From the NCBI GenBank assembly GCA_017620205.1, contig JAFZQX010000004.1:61622-125621 (forward strand): a stretch of DNA of 64,000 nucleotides. Reading direction: 5' to 3'. Shown here piece after piece: positions 7,772-16,722 of the stretch. Position 1 is the first letter of the stretch. Each line of letters begins with the position of its first letter. Made by a program: the position numbers and the translations under genes. The notes under the pieces are model-generated. The model searched no databases and had not been told where the DNA came from. It saw only the letters and a program-made list of their open reading frames with translations. Origin of the DNA: Clostridia bacterium (GTDB taxonomy: Bacteria; Bacillota; Clostridia; UMGS1883; UMGS1540).

Positions 7772-10159
7772 ATGTATAAAGTTATGAAAAGAAATGGCAA
7801 ACTCGTTGATTTTGACATATCAAAAATCAGCGCCGCCATCGCAAAAGCGTTTGACGCTCTTGACAAAAATTCTCATCCTACGGTTATCGACATGCTCGCT
7901 CTGAGAGTTACAAGTGACTTTGAAGACAAAATCAAAGATGACATTATAACAGTAGAAGATATTCAGGATAGTGCAGAACGCGTACTTAGCCAAGCCGGAT
8001 ATGAAGACGTTGCAAAAGCTTACATTCTCTACAGAAAAATGCATGAAAACGTTCGTAACGTTAAAGAATCCATGCTTAATTACAAGGATCTTGTTGACAG
8101 CTACCTTCACGCAACAGACTGGCGCGTTAAAGAAAACTCAACGGTAACATACTCCGTAGGCGGTCTTATACTCAGCAACAGCGGCGCAATAACAGCCAAC
8201 TATTGGCTCTCACAGATTTATGACAACGAAATCGGCGAGGCGCACAGAAACGCGGATTTGCACCTTCATGACCTTTCAATGCTCACAGGTTACTGCGCAG
8301 GCTGGTCCTTAAAGCAGCTGATCCAGGAAGGTCTCGGCGGCGTTTCGGGCAAAATCACATCAAAACCCGCAAAACATCTGACATCTCTTTGCAACCAGAT
8401 GGTAAACTTTTTGGGTATCATGCAGAACGAATGGGCAGGCGCTCAGGCCTTTTCCTCTTTTGACACATATCTCGCGCCCTTCGTAAAAATTGACAACCTT
8501 TCATATTATGATGTTAAAAAATGCATCGAGTCTTTTATTTACGGCGTAAACACACCCAGCCGCTGGGGCACGCAGGCTCCTTTTTCTAACATAACTCTTG
8601 ACTGGACAGTTCCCGCCGATATGGCTGAAATGCCTGCAATTGTCGGCGGCAAGGAAATGGACTTTAAATATAAAGACTGCAAAAAAGAAATGGATATGAT
8701 AAACAAAGCGTTTATCGAAATTATGATCGAAGGTGACGCAAACGGACGCGGCTTCCAGTATCCCATACCGACATATTCCATAACACGTGACTTCGATTGG
8801 TCAGACACAGAAAACAACCGTCTCCTCTTTGAAATGACATCAAAATACGGAACTCCGTATTTCTCAAACTATATAAACAGCGATATGGAACCCAACGACG
8901 TACGCAGTATGTGCTGCCGTCTCCGTCTCGATCTCCGCGAACTGCGCAAAAAGAGTGGCGGCTTTTTCGGAAGCGGTGAAAGCACGGGGTCAATAGGCGT
9001 TGTAACAATTAACCTTCCGAGAATTGCATATCAAGCGGAAAACGAAGACGATTTCTACAACCGCCTTGACAAGCTCATGGATATTGCAGCGCGTTCACTT
9101 AAAGTTAAGAGAACTGTTATTACTAAACTTCTCGAAGAAGGTCTCTATCCCTATACAAAGAGATATCTCGGCTCGTTTGACAACCATTTCTCAACCATCG
9201 GTCTTGTCGGCATGAATGAAGCAGGACTCAACGCTAAATGGGTTGGCGTTGATTTAACTCATAAATCAGCTCAAAGATTTGCGATGGACGTATTAAACCA
9301 CATGAGAGAACGTCTTTCAGACTATCAGGAAAAATACGGCGACCTTTATAACCTTGAAGCAACACCTGCGGAATCTACATCGTACAGACTTGCAAAGCAC
9401 GATGTTGCACGTTTCCCCTATATCAAAACGGCTAATATGAACGGCACGCCTTACTACACAAACAGCTCACACCTTCCTGTAGGATACACAGAAGACATTT
9501 TCACAGCCCTCGATGTTCAGGACGAGCTTCAGACGCTTTACACATCCGGTACGGTATTTCATGCGTTTCTCGGCGAAAAACTTCCCGATTGGAGTGCCGC
9601 GGCAAATCTTGTGCGCAAGATAGCAGAAAACTACCGTCTGCCATATTATACACTCTCTCCTACTTATTCCGTTTGCAAAAATCACGGATATATCACGGGC
9701 GAAGAATATGAATGCCCCTCATGCGGCGAGCATACAGAGGTTTACAGCAGAATCACGGGCTACTACCGTCCCGTTCAGAACTGGAACGCCGGTAAATCAC
9801 AGGAATTTAAAGACAGAAAGATTTATAATATTGCAAATTCGCACCTCACACACAGCGGTCCTCTTCATTCATGTGACTGCGGATGTGAGAATGAAGAAAA
9901 AACATTCGATGGTGAAGACAAGATTCTGCTCTTTAAAACAAAAACCTGCCCCAACTGCCGTATAGCCGAAGCAATGCTTCAGAAAGCATCTATTCCTTAT
10001 GAAGCGGTTGACGCCATGGAAAACGAAGACCTCGCGCGTCAGTTTGAAATAATGCAGGCGCCGACTCTCGTTTATATCCACGACGGAAAAGCCGAAGTAT
10101 TCGCAAACGCTTCAAACATACAGAAGTTTATTGACGAATACGCATCGGTAAAAGCTTAA
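7772..10159 (+). CDS. nrdD: Anaerobic (class III) ribonucleoside-triphosphate reductase fused to a glutaredoxin-like domain
   Basis: 795 residues from ATG 7772, which lies 9 nt past the SD AGGGG; ATG 7766 is possible but too close to the SD. An ATP-cone domain (about 1-95) for allosteric control precedes the glycyl-radical reductase barrel. Active-site cysteines Cys381-Cys382 lie in MCCRLRLD, the glycyl radical is at about Gly663 in RITGYYRP, and a CPSC zinc motif lies shortly before it. Unusually, the last 80 residues form a glutaredoxin/thioredoxin-like domain with Cys726-Pro-Asn-Cys729 and a cis-Pro motif QAPTLVY, likely an in-built reductant for the enzyme. It makes dNTPs under anoxia. 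The activase gene nrdG is not adjacent. Two NrdR boxes precede it. Confidence 0.95.
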   Translation: MYKVMKRNGKLVDFDISKISAAIAKAFDALDKNSHPTVIDMLALRVTSDFEDKIKDDIITVEDIQDSAERVLSQAGYEDVAKAYILYRKMHENVRNVKESMLNYKDLVDSYLHATDWRVKENSTVTYSVGGLILSNSGAITANYWLSQIYDNEIGEAHRNADLHLHDLSMLTGYCAGWSLKQLIQEGLGGVSGKITSKPAKHLTSLCNQMVNFLGIMQNEWAGAQAFSSFDTYLAPFVKIDNLSYYDVKKCIESFIYGVNTPSRWGTQAPFSNITLDWTVPADMAEMPAIVGGKEMDFKYKDCKKEMDMINKAFIEIMIEGDANGRGFQYPIPTYSITRDFDWSDTENNRLLFEMTSKYGTPYFSNYINSDMEPNDVRSMCCRLRLDLRELRKKSGGFFGSGESTGSIGVVTINLPRIAYQAENEDDFYNRLDKLMDIAARSLKVKRTVITKLLEEGLYPYTKRYLGSFDNHFSTIGLVGMNEAGLNAKWVGVDLTHKSAQRFAMDVLNHMRERLSDYQEKYGDLYNLEATPAESTSYRLAKHDVARFPYIKTANMNGTPYYTNSSHLPVGYTEDIFTALDVQDELQTLYTSGTVFHAFLGEKLPDWSAAANLVRKIAENYRLPYYTLSPTYSVCKNHGYITGEEYECPSCGEHTEVYSRITGYYRPVQNWNAGKSQEFKDRKIYNIANSHLTHSGPLHSCDCGCENEEKTFDGEDKILLFKTKTCPNCRIAEAMLQKASIPYEAVDAMENEDLARQFEIMQAPTLVYIHDGKAEVFANASNIQKFIDEYASVKA

Positions 10160-10186
10160 ATCCCCTTAAAATAGGCATAAATACAA

Positions 10187-10219
10187 AAAAGGCAATGACC
10201 GGATCTGTCATTGCCTTTT
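10187..10219. terminator. Bidirectional terminator between nrdD and folD
   Basis: AAAAGGCAATGAC (10187-10199) pairs perfectly with GTCATTGCCTTTT (10207-10219) across a seven-base loop. The symmetrical A/T runs serve both converging genes. Confidence 0.93.
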
Positions 10220-10233
10220 GCTTTTCTATGTTG

Positions 10234-11088
10234 TTATCTTTTGCTTCTGAGTTTATAAGCCGAAACAGTGTTTTTCATAAGCATTGCACGTGTCATGGGA
10301 CCTACGCCGCCGGGTACGGGCGTTATAGCATACGCTTTTTCTTTAACGCTCTCAAAATCAACGTCTCCGCAAAGCTTGCCGTCTTCCCTGTTCATACCTA
10401 CGTCAATAACAACGGCGCCTTCTTTTATCATGTCAGCTGTTATAAGCTTTGCCCTGCCTACAGCGGCAACAACAATATCTGCGTTTCTTACCTTTTCCGC
10501 GAGATCGCGTGTTTTTGAATGGCAAATAGTAACCGTGCCGTTTGCATGGAGCAATAGCATTGCCTGCGGTTTTCCCACTATATTGCTTCTTCCTATTACA
10601 ACGCAGTCTTTGCCCGCAACATCAATGCCGCTTTCTTTTATAAGCTCCATAACGCCTGCCGGTGTGCAGGGAAGAAAATCATAGTCGCCTATCATGATTT
10701 TACCGGTGTTTACGGGATGAAAAGCGTCAACGTCTTTCATGGGGTTTATGGAAAGCAACACTTTCTTTTCATCAATTGTTTTAGGAAGCGGCAGCTGAAC
10801 CAGAATTCCGTCTATATCTTCTCTGCCGTTTAAGGTTTCAATAACGTCAAGTATTTCCTTTTCTGAAACATCATTCGGGAACGAGTATTCTTCAGAATAA
10901 GCGCCTATATCTTCGCAGTCTTTTCTCTTAGCGTTTACATACGTTCTGGAAGCGTTATCTCCTTCTACTATCAGAACTGCGAGACCCGGTCTTTCTCCCT
11001 TGGTTTCCTCGATTTTCTTTACTTCCTCGGCGAGCTCGTCCTTTATTCTTTTCGCTACCGCCTTGCCGTCCAATATTTTTGCTGACAT
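10234..11088 (-). CDS. folD: Bifunctional methylenetetrahydrofolate dehydrogenase/cyclohydrolase FolD
   Basis: 284 residues, the standard length. Catalytic-domain patterns include SRTYVNAKRKDCEDIG with the conserved Lys, GILVQLPLP, and GVGPMTRAML at the C-terminus; the NADP-binding domain carries VVIGRSNIVGKP. It interconverts 5,10-methylene-, methenyl- and 10-formyl-tetrahydrofolate in the cytoplasm. ATG 11086-11088 is preceded by a perfect AGGAGG SD, so this start is firm. The upstream YgiQ-type gene reads 134 bp into this gene in another frame, an unusually long same-strand overlap. Confidence 0.96.
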   Translation of the reverse strand: MSAKILDGKAVAKRIKDELAEEVKKIEETKGERPGLAVLIVEGDNASRTYVNAKRKDCEDIGAYSEEYSFPNDVSEKEILDVIETLNGREDIDGILVQLPLPKTIDEKKVLLSINPMKDVDAFHPVNTGKIMIGDYDFLPCTPAGVMELIKESGIDVAGKDCVVIGRSNIVGKPQAMLLLHANGTVTICHSKTRDLAEKVRNADIVVAAVGRAKLITADMIKEGAVVIDVGMNREDGKLCGDVDFESVKEKAYAITPVPGGVGPMTRAMLMKNTVSAYKLRSKR

Positions 11089-12895
11089 CTTTATTCCTCC
11101 TCGGTTTAATAAGTGCGTTCTCCGAAAAACCTATGAGGTCTTCGCGCCCCGCTTTCTGCAGAGCTTTAAGAACTAAATTATAATTATCGGGTTTATCAAA
11201 TTGTAAAAGCGCACGCTGCATCGCTTTTTCTTCGGGCGATTTCGGAACATACACTTCTTTCATCGTCATAGGGTCAAGCCCTGTATAAAACATAGCAGTT
11301 GAAACAGTTGCGGGCGTGGGATAAAAGTCCTGCACCTGCTGAGGATGCATGTGATGCTTTTTCAAAAACTGCGCAAGTTTAACAGCGTCCTCAAGCGTAC
11401 TGCCCGGATGACTCGACATAAGGTACGGCACAAGATACTGTTCCTTGCCCACCCTTTCCGTTATCTTATAGAACTTCTCCGCAAATTTTTCATAAACGGC
11501 GGCTTTAGGCTTTCCCATGTGGTAAAGCACATTATCCGAAACATGTTCGGGCGCAACTTTGAGCTGTCCGCTTATATGGTGTCTGCATAAATCATAGAAA
11601 AAACTCTCATCCTTATCCGCCAGTAAATAGTCGTATCTTATACCGGACCGGACAAAAACCTGTTTGATTTTCGGAAGAGCACGCAGTTTTGCGAGAAGCT
11701 CCGCATAATCTTTGTGAGAAATCTTCATATTTTTGCACGGCGTCGGAAAAAGGCATTGCCTCTCTCTGCACGCGCCTGCTTTAAGCTGCTTATCACACGC
11801 GGGAAAGCGGAAATTTGCCGACGGTCCGCCGACATCATGTATATACCCTTTAAAATCATGGCTATCAGTCATTTTTACGGCTTCACGTATAATAGAATCA
11901 TGGCTTCTGCTTGTTACAATTCTGCCTTGATGAAACGCAAGCGAACAGAAATTGCAGTTGCCGTAGCATCCGCGCGCGGATGTTATACTGAATTTAACTT
12001 CTTTTAAAGCGGGGATACCGCCCTCACTTTCATACATCGGGTGATATTCCCTGGTATACGGAAGCTCATATACGCTGTCAAACTCTTCACTTGTCAGCGG
12101 CATCTGCGGTCTGTTTTGTATTAAATATTTGTCACCGTGCGCCTGTGCAAGTATCTTGCCGCGTATAGGATCCTGATTTAAAAATTCTTCTCTTGTAGCT
12201 TCTGCATAAGCCTTTTTGTCTTCACAAATTTGTTCGTAAGAAGGCAAAATATATGCGTCATCCGGCAGCTTATCTGCTTTAACGGCAGTTCCTTCTATCC
12301 AAGATATATCTTTTACATCAATTCCGGCATTTAAAGCGTCTGCAATAGCCACTATCTGTCTCTCGCCCATACCGTAAGCAATAATATCGGCACGGCTGTC
12401 AAACAAAATGCTGCGCCTTACTTTATTATCCCAATAATCATAATGTGCAAAACGGCGGAGACTCGCTTCAATACCTCCTATTATAACCGGAATACCGCCA
12501 AAAGCCTGACGAACTAAATTAGTATAAACAATTGCACATCTGTCGGGGCGCATACCGCCTTTTCCGCCGGGTGAATATACATCTCCTCTTCGCTTTTTCT
12601 TTGCCGCAGTGTAGTGATTAACCATTGAATCAATATTTCCGCAGGAAATCATAACACCGAGGCGAGGTCTGCCGAGCTTTAAAACGTCGTCAGTACTGTG
12701 CCAATCGGGCTGCGGCAAAACGGCAACTCTGTAACCTGCCGCCTCCAGAACACGGGAAATGACTGCGTGACCAAAGGAAGGATGATCTACATACGCGTCA
12801 CCCGAGATTAAAAGGAAATCATATGTTTCCCAACCGAGAGTTTTCATTTCCTCTGCGCTTACAGGCAAAAAGCCCAGCTCTGTGCCAAGTATCAC
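10955..12895 (-). CDS. YgiQ-family radical SAM protein
   Basis: 646 residues from GTG 12893-12895, which overlaps the ftsK stop (GTGA). The N-terminal UPF0313 region is followed by the radical SAM cluster motif [10 protein letters not shown], with three Cys for a 4Fe-4S cluster, and later by [15 protein letters not shown], typical of YgiQ proteins. The biochemical function of this family is unknown. The last 50 residues are a low-complexity tail rich in Arg, Lys, Gly, Ser and Asn, ending RSSDSRRR. This tail is translated from the SD and first 134 bp of folD in a different frame. Such basic tails are common in the family, so the overlap is probably real translation. Confidence 0.9.
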   Translation of the reverse strand: MILGTELGFLPVSAEEMKTLGWETYDFLLISGDAYVDHPSFGHAVISRVLEAAGYRVAVLPQPDWHSTDDVLKLGRPRLGVMISCGNIDSMVNHYTAAKKKRRGDVYSPGGKGGMRPDRCAIVYTNLVRQAFGGIPVIIGGIEASLRRFAHYDYWDNKVRRSILFDSRADIIAYGMGERQIVAIADALNAGIDVKDISWIEGTAVKADKLPDDAYILPSYEQICEDKKAYAEATREEFLNQDPIRGKILAQAHGDKYLIQNRPQMPLTSEEFDSVYELPYTREYHPMYESEGGIPALKEVKFSITSARGCYGNCNFCSLAFHQGRIVTSRSHDSIIREAVKMTDSHDFKGYIHDVGGPSANFRFPACDKQLKAGACRERQCLFPTPCKNMKISHKDYAELLAKLRALPKIKQVFVRSGIRYDYLLADKDESFFYDLCRHHISGQLKVAPEHVSDNVLYHMGKPKAAVYEKFAEKFYKITERVGKEQYLVPYLMSSHPGSTLEDAVKLAQFLKKHHMHPQQVQDFYPTPATVSTAMFYTGLDPMTMKEVYVPKSPEEKAMQRALLQFDKPDNYNLVLKALQKAGREDLIGFSENALIKPRRNKDVSKNIGRQGGSEKNKGRARRGSKENRGNQGRKTGSRSSDSRRR

Positions 12896-15315
12896 GAATC
12901 GGACTCCTCACTTTCCTCGTCCTTGTGCATCATCATTTCATAAAACTGTGATTTTGTCATAAGAACCTGTCGCGGTTTACTTCCTTCGTGAGGTCCGATT
13001 ATACCGCGTTTTTCCATCTGATCTATTATTCTGCCGGCTCTTGCATATCCTACGGGAAATTTTCTCTGTATAAGAGATACCGAAGCCTGTCCGCAGTCAA
13101 TAACAAGCTCTATTGCTTGATTTAAATACTCGTCAGCATCGCCCGGATCATCCTCATCTGCTTCTGCATTATTACCGTTTTCTATTTTTTCTATTATGTC
13201 CTCGTCGTATACCGGCTCATAATCTCCTTTAATAAAGTCAATTATATTGTCACGCTCTTTATCTGAAATATAAGCGCCCTGAATACGCGTGGGTTTAGAT
13301 GCTCCGACAGGTAAAAACAGCATGTCGCCTTTACCAAGAAGCTTTTCCGCGCCCATCATATCAAGAATGATTCTTGAGTCTGTAGCGTTTGAAACCGTAA
13401 ACGCAATTCTTGACGGAATATTTGCTTTAATAAGACCTGTGATAACGTCAACACGCGGGCTCTGCGTTGCAACAACAAGGTGCATTCCCGCAGCTCTTGC
13501 CATCTGAGCCAAACGGCATATTGCATCCTCAACATCTTTCGGCGCAACCATCATAAGGTCAGCAAGCTCGTCGATTATTATTACAACGTTTTCCATCTTT
13601 TTAAGGCCTTCGCTTTCGGCATACTCATTGTATCCGTTCATATCTCTTACGTTGCATTCGGCAAAAAGATTATACCTTTTAATCATCTCAGTAACAGCCC
13701 AGTTTAAAGCGCCGGCCGCTTTTCTCGGATCAGTTACAACGGGAATCAAGAGATGCGGAATGCCGTTATATACGCCGAGTTCAACCCTTTTGGGGTCAAT
13801 CATAAGGAGCTTAACTTCATCCGGTCTTGCTTTATAAATAATACTTGTAATAAGCGAATTAATACATACACTCTTACCCGAACCGGTTGTACCGGCAATT
13901 AGCACATGGGGCATTTTCGCAACATCAGCAATAATAGTTTGTCCCGCTATGTCTTTACCAAGCGCAAACGCTGTTTTTGAATTGAAATTCTTAAACTCGG
14001 GTGATTCTATTACCTCACGCATTGAAACCATTGATTTGGATTGGTTGGGTATTTCAATGCCTACAGCCGCTTTACCCGGAATCGGAGCTTCTATTCTTAC
14101 GCCGTATGCCGCAAGGTTTAAAGCAATATCGTCAGCAAGGTTTACAATTTTGCTGACCTTTACGCCGACGCTCGGCTGAATTTCAAACCTTGTTACGCTC
14201 GGTCCTCTTGTAACTTCAAGGATTTTCGCGTCAACACCGAAGCTTTTGAGCGTTTCTATAAGCTTTGCTGCTCTCTGCCTTAAATCTTCAGGCTTATCCG
14301 CCTTGTTTTGCTCCTTTGGTTTCTGACGCAGCAGATCAATCGGCGGAAATGTATATTCTATAACCTCAGTTTCTTTTTCAATCTCTTTCGCAATATCATC
14401 CTCAGAAACAGGAGTTAAATTCTCTTTTTCTTTCTGTTCTTCCTTTTTAGTGTTCGCGGAATTTTTCTCGCTTTCCATTTTCATAAGCTCTTCCGCGGTC
14501 GGTTTCTTGGAGTCAATATTATCTTTAATCTGAACCTGATCATCGTCAGTTATAATTACAAAGTCATCCATGCCGTTTTCTTCCTTGTCCGGCATGTTTT
14601 CATCAGAATTCTTTTTAATTTTTTTTCTTTTATCGGGCTTATCGGCATTATCAGGCTCAAAAGGCGGCAAACTGTCTTTTTCATCGGTTTCTTCTTCAGC
14701 TTTGCGGCGTTTGTTTAAATAAGCCTCTTTCATATCGGCAGCAGGCGTTGCCCCTGAAATCAGCACGCTAAATATAAGCGCAGCTGCAATAAGAATAACC
14801 GCTGTTCCCGCGACTCCTGTAAATGATAACATTTTTACTACAAGAGCGCCGAAAAGACCTCCTCCCATACTTCCGCTGTCCGGGCCGTTCTTTGCGGCTG
14901 ACAGTACTTCTTTAAACGTAGTTTCGGCTCCGCACGAAAACAAATGCACAAACGCGCAAACGCAAAGAACAATGCACGCCATGTACAAACCTTTGCGGTG
15001 AACAGCTTTATCCTTAAACAAAAAGCATATTCCGAGAACAAACAACACAACAGGCAGAGCATAACCCATCACACCAAGCAAGGAAAGACCGCTGATTTTC
15101 AAAACGCTGCCCAGCGCGCCGAGAGCATCAAAATAAAACCCCAAAACCAATAAAACACCTACTGCGGCAGTGACTATCGCCCATATCTCCCTCGTAGTTG
15201 CGCTTATTTCTTTTTTTTCAGCAGTTATATTAGCGTTTTTTGTTGTTAGCGCTTTCTTTTTTTTGTTTTTGTTTGATGTATTGGTTTTTGTGCTTAATCT
15301 TTTTCTTTCTGCCAT
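12892..15315 (-). CDS. ftsK: DNA translocase FtsK/SpoIIIE
   Basis: 807 residues. The N-terminal part has four predicted transmembrane segments (about 45-190). A long charged, Lys/Glu/Asp-rich linker runs to about 310. The motor follows, with Walker [13 protein letters not shown], Walker B LMMVIID-type segments and [21 protein letters not shown]-terminal winged-helix gamma domain ([21 protein letters not shown]) reads KOPS/SRS-type DNA motifs. The protein pumps chromosomal DNA through the closing division or sporulation septum. The downstream YgiQ gene starts within its stop codon. In a spore former it may serve as SpoIIIE; the sequence alone does not separate the two roles. Confidence 0.95.
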   Translation of the reverse strand: MAERKRLSTKTNTSNKNKKKKALTTKNANITAEKKEISATTREIWAIVTAAVGVLLVLGFYFDALGALGSVLKISGLSLLGVMGYALPVVLFVLGICFLFKDKAVHRKGLYMACIVLCVCAFVHLFSCGAETTFKEVLSAAKNGPDSGSMGGGLFGALVVKMLSFTGVAGTAVILIAAALIFSVLISGATPAADMKEAYLNKRRKAEEETDEKDSLPPFEPDNADKPDKRKKIKKNSDENMPDKEENGMDDFVIITDDDQVQIKDNIDSKKPTAEELMKMESEKNSANTKKEEQKEKENLTPVSEDDIAKEIEKETEVIEYTFPPIDLLRQKPKEQNKADKPEDLRQRAAKLIETLKSFGVDAKILEVTRGPSVTRFEIQPSVGVKVSKIVNLADDIALNLAAYGVRIEAPIPGKAAVGIEIPNQSKSMVSMREVIESPEFKNFNSKTAFALGKDIAGQTIIADVAKMPHVLIAGTTGSGKSVCINSLITSIIYKARPDEVKLLMIDPKRVELGVYNGIPHLLIPVVTDPRKAAGALNWAVTEMIKRYNLFAECNVRDMNGYNEYAESEGLKKMENVVIIIDELADLMMVAPKDVEDAICRLAQMARAAGMHLVVATQSPRVDVITGLIKANIPSRIAFTVSNATDSRIILDMMGAEKLLGKGDMLFLPVGASKPTRIQGAYISDKERDNIIDFIKGDYEPVYDEDIIEKIENGNNAEADEDDPGDADEYLNQAIELVIDCGQASVSLIQRKFPVGYARAGRIIDQMEKRGIIGPHEGSKPRQVLMTKSQFYEMMMHKDEESEESDS

Positions 15316-15363
15316 TTTATTAATTCTCCATTTCGCACAGTTTTTACAAAAGATCTTAATAAA

Positions 15364-16182
15364 CTATCTGAATATGCCGAGAATCACGGTTATAAGGCCA
15401 AGCCCCGCACAGTAGTAAGCAAAATATGTAAATTTTTTCTTTTTGACTAAACGAAGCAATACTTTTATTGCAACAAATCCGCTTATTGCAGCTATAATAA
15501 CGCCAAGCACTGCAGGTCCTACCGGTATTCCATCCGCTTTCGGCAGTTTAAGTATCGCGGCACCGAGTATTGCGGGAATTGAAAGTAAAAAAGAAAACTT
15601 AACAGCAAAAGAGCGTTTTAGTCCGGATAAAAGTCCGCCGGTAATGGTAGAACCCGAACGGCTTATACCCGGGAGTATGGCAATTGCCTGAAACGCTCCT
15701 ATAAAAAGAGCATCTCCAAGCTTTAGGTCACGCATTGTCTTATCGCCGGGAGAAACCCTGTCGCTGATATAAAGCAATGCAGCTGTCACAAACAGAAAAA
15801 GACCTACCATCCAAAGATACTGACCGGCTATTTTATCAACAAATTCATCTATCAGAATACCGAATATTGCAGCCGGAATACTGCCTGCCATAAGCATCAA
15901 GAGCAGCCGTCTGTACGGCGTTTTAATTTTAAAGTCTCTTTTAAAGATATCACATATAAGACTTATAAATTCTTTAATAAGCATCCATATGTCCTTATAA
16001 TAAACTGCCAGCACCGCCAAAAGCGTTCCGAGATGAAGCATAATGTCAAAGGTTACGCCGCTTTCAAAAAAATCACCGCCAAAAAGGTTTTTCAGTATTG
16101 CAAGGTGACCCGAGCTGGATACCGGAAGAAACTCCGTAAGACCTTGAACGAGTCCCAAAATAATCGATTGTAAATAACTCAT
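15364..16182 (-). CDS. uppP: Undecaprenyl-diphosphate phosphatase UppP (BacA)
   Basis: 272 residues from ATG 16180-16182, giving the usual N-terminus MSYLQSIILGLVQGLTEFLP. Family signatures are present: the Glu-rich GLVQGLTEFLPVSSSGHL and the second motif LPGISRSGSTITGGL, which together form the active site in the membrane. It is a polytopic membrane protein that recycles the lipid carrier for peptidoglycan synthesis and gives resistance to bacitracin. The leader of about 80 nt folds into a hairpin with a pseudoknot partner just upstream of the SD (separate entry). Confidence 0.95.
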   Translation of the reverse strand: MSYLQSIILGLVQGLTEFLPVSSSGHLAILKNLFGGDFFESGVTFDIMLHLGTLLAVLAVYYKDIWMLIKEFISLICDIFKRDFKIKTPYRRLLLMLMAGSIPAAIFGILIDEFVDKIAGQYLWMVGLFLFVTAALLYISDRVSPGDKTMRDLKLGDALFIGAFQAIAILPGISRSGSTITGGLLSGLKRSFAVKFSFLLSIPAILGAAILKLPKADGIPVGPAVLGVIIAAISGFVAIKVLLRLVKKKKFTYFAYYCAGLGLITVILGIFR

Positions 16183-16201
16183 TTGGATACCTGACCTTTC
16201 T

Positions 16202-16245
16202 GCCCGTTCATTAAGCGCCGGCAATATAAACGGGCATATATTGCC
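16202..16245 (-). promoter_or_regulatory. uppP leader hairpin with predicted pseudoknot upstream of the SD
   Basis: On the minus strand, GGCAATATA (16245-16237) pairs perfectly with TATATTGCC (16228-16220). Its eight-base loop TGCCCGTT (16236-16229) is perfectly complementary to AACGGGCA (16209-16202), which lies right before the GAAAGGTCAGG region used as SD. The topology equals that of the nrdD leader: a 9-bp stem, an 11-12 nt linker, and loop pairing next to the SD. Further upstream an 8-bp hairpin, ATTGTATG/CATACAAT, also occurs. Confidence 0.55.
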
Positions 16246-16385
16246 AAAACATTGTATGCTACATACAATATTTTATAATTATAACATAAATTTTAATAAA
16301 ATTCCATATTTTTTAAGATTTTTTTGCAAAAATGTGATATAGTAGTGTTGCAAAGCAAACTCTAAGCTGAAAGGAGCCGTTAAAT

Positions 16386-16694
16386 TTGGATATATATATT
16401 ACTATAACCGGATATAAACACTACTTTGGTATCGGTATTTTTAATATCGGCGATACGTTTCTGATAAAGCCGGAACCCGAAAACCCTCACGATAAATACG
16501 CCGTTGCCGTCTACTCTGAAAAATACGGTAAATGCGGCTATATTGCCGACACAAAGGTAACCGCCGTGCAAGGTACGGAGCCTGCAAAATCGCTTTACGA
16601 TTTAGATATAGACGGCGCAAAAATCAAAATACGGTTTATCGCCGGCGAATATATTATAGCGTCACTTGAAAAACCCGCAAATATCATTTACTAA
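16386..16694 (+). CDS. Small HIRAN-domain protein
   Basis: 102 residues from TTG 16386-16388, with SD AGGAG 9 nt upstream. The whole protein is one HIRAN domain: an N-terminal strand with GYKHYFG, the central LIKPEPENPHDKYAVAVYS and the GKCGYIAD motif. HIRAN domains in helicases such as HLTF bind single-stranded 3' DNA ends; stand-alone bacterial versions are of unknown function and are thought to sense damaged or stalled DNA. It converges with the CARF-nuclease gene and shares its terminator. Residues match the family consensus well, but the cellular role is open. Confidence 0.82.
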   Translation: MDIYITITGYKHYFGIGIFNIGDTFLIKPEPENPHDKYAVAVYSEKYGKCGYIADTKVTAVQGTEPAKSLYDLDIDGAKIKIRFIAGEYIIASLEKPANIIY

Positions 16695-16698
16695 AGCA

Positions 16699-16722
16699 AA
16701 AAGCCGTATTTTACGGCTTTTC
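16699..16722. terminator. Bidirectional terminator between HIRAN gene and CARF-nuclease gene
   Basis: AAAAGCCGTA (16699-16708) pairs perfectly with TACGGCTTTT (16712-16721) across a three-base loop. The stop codon of the minus-strand gene lies inside the stem. Confidence 0.88.
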
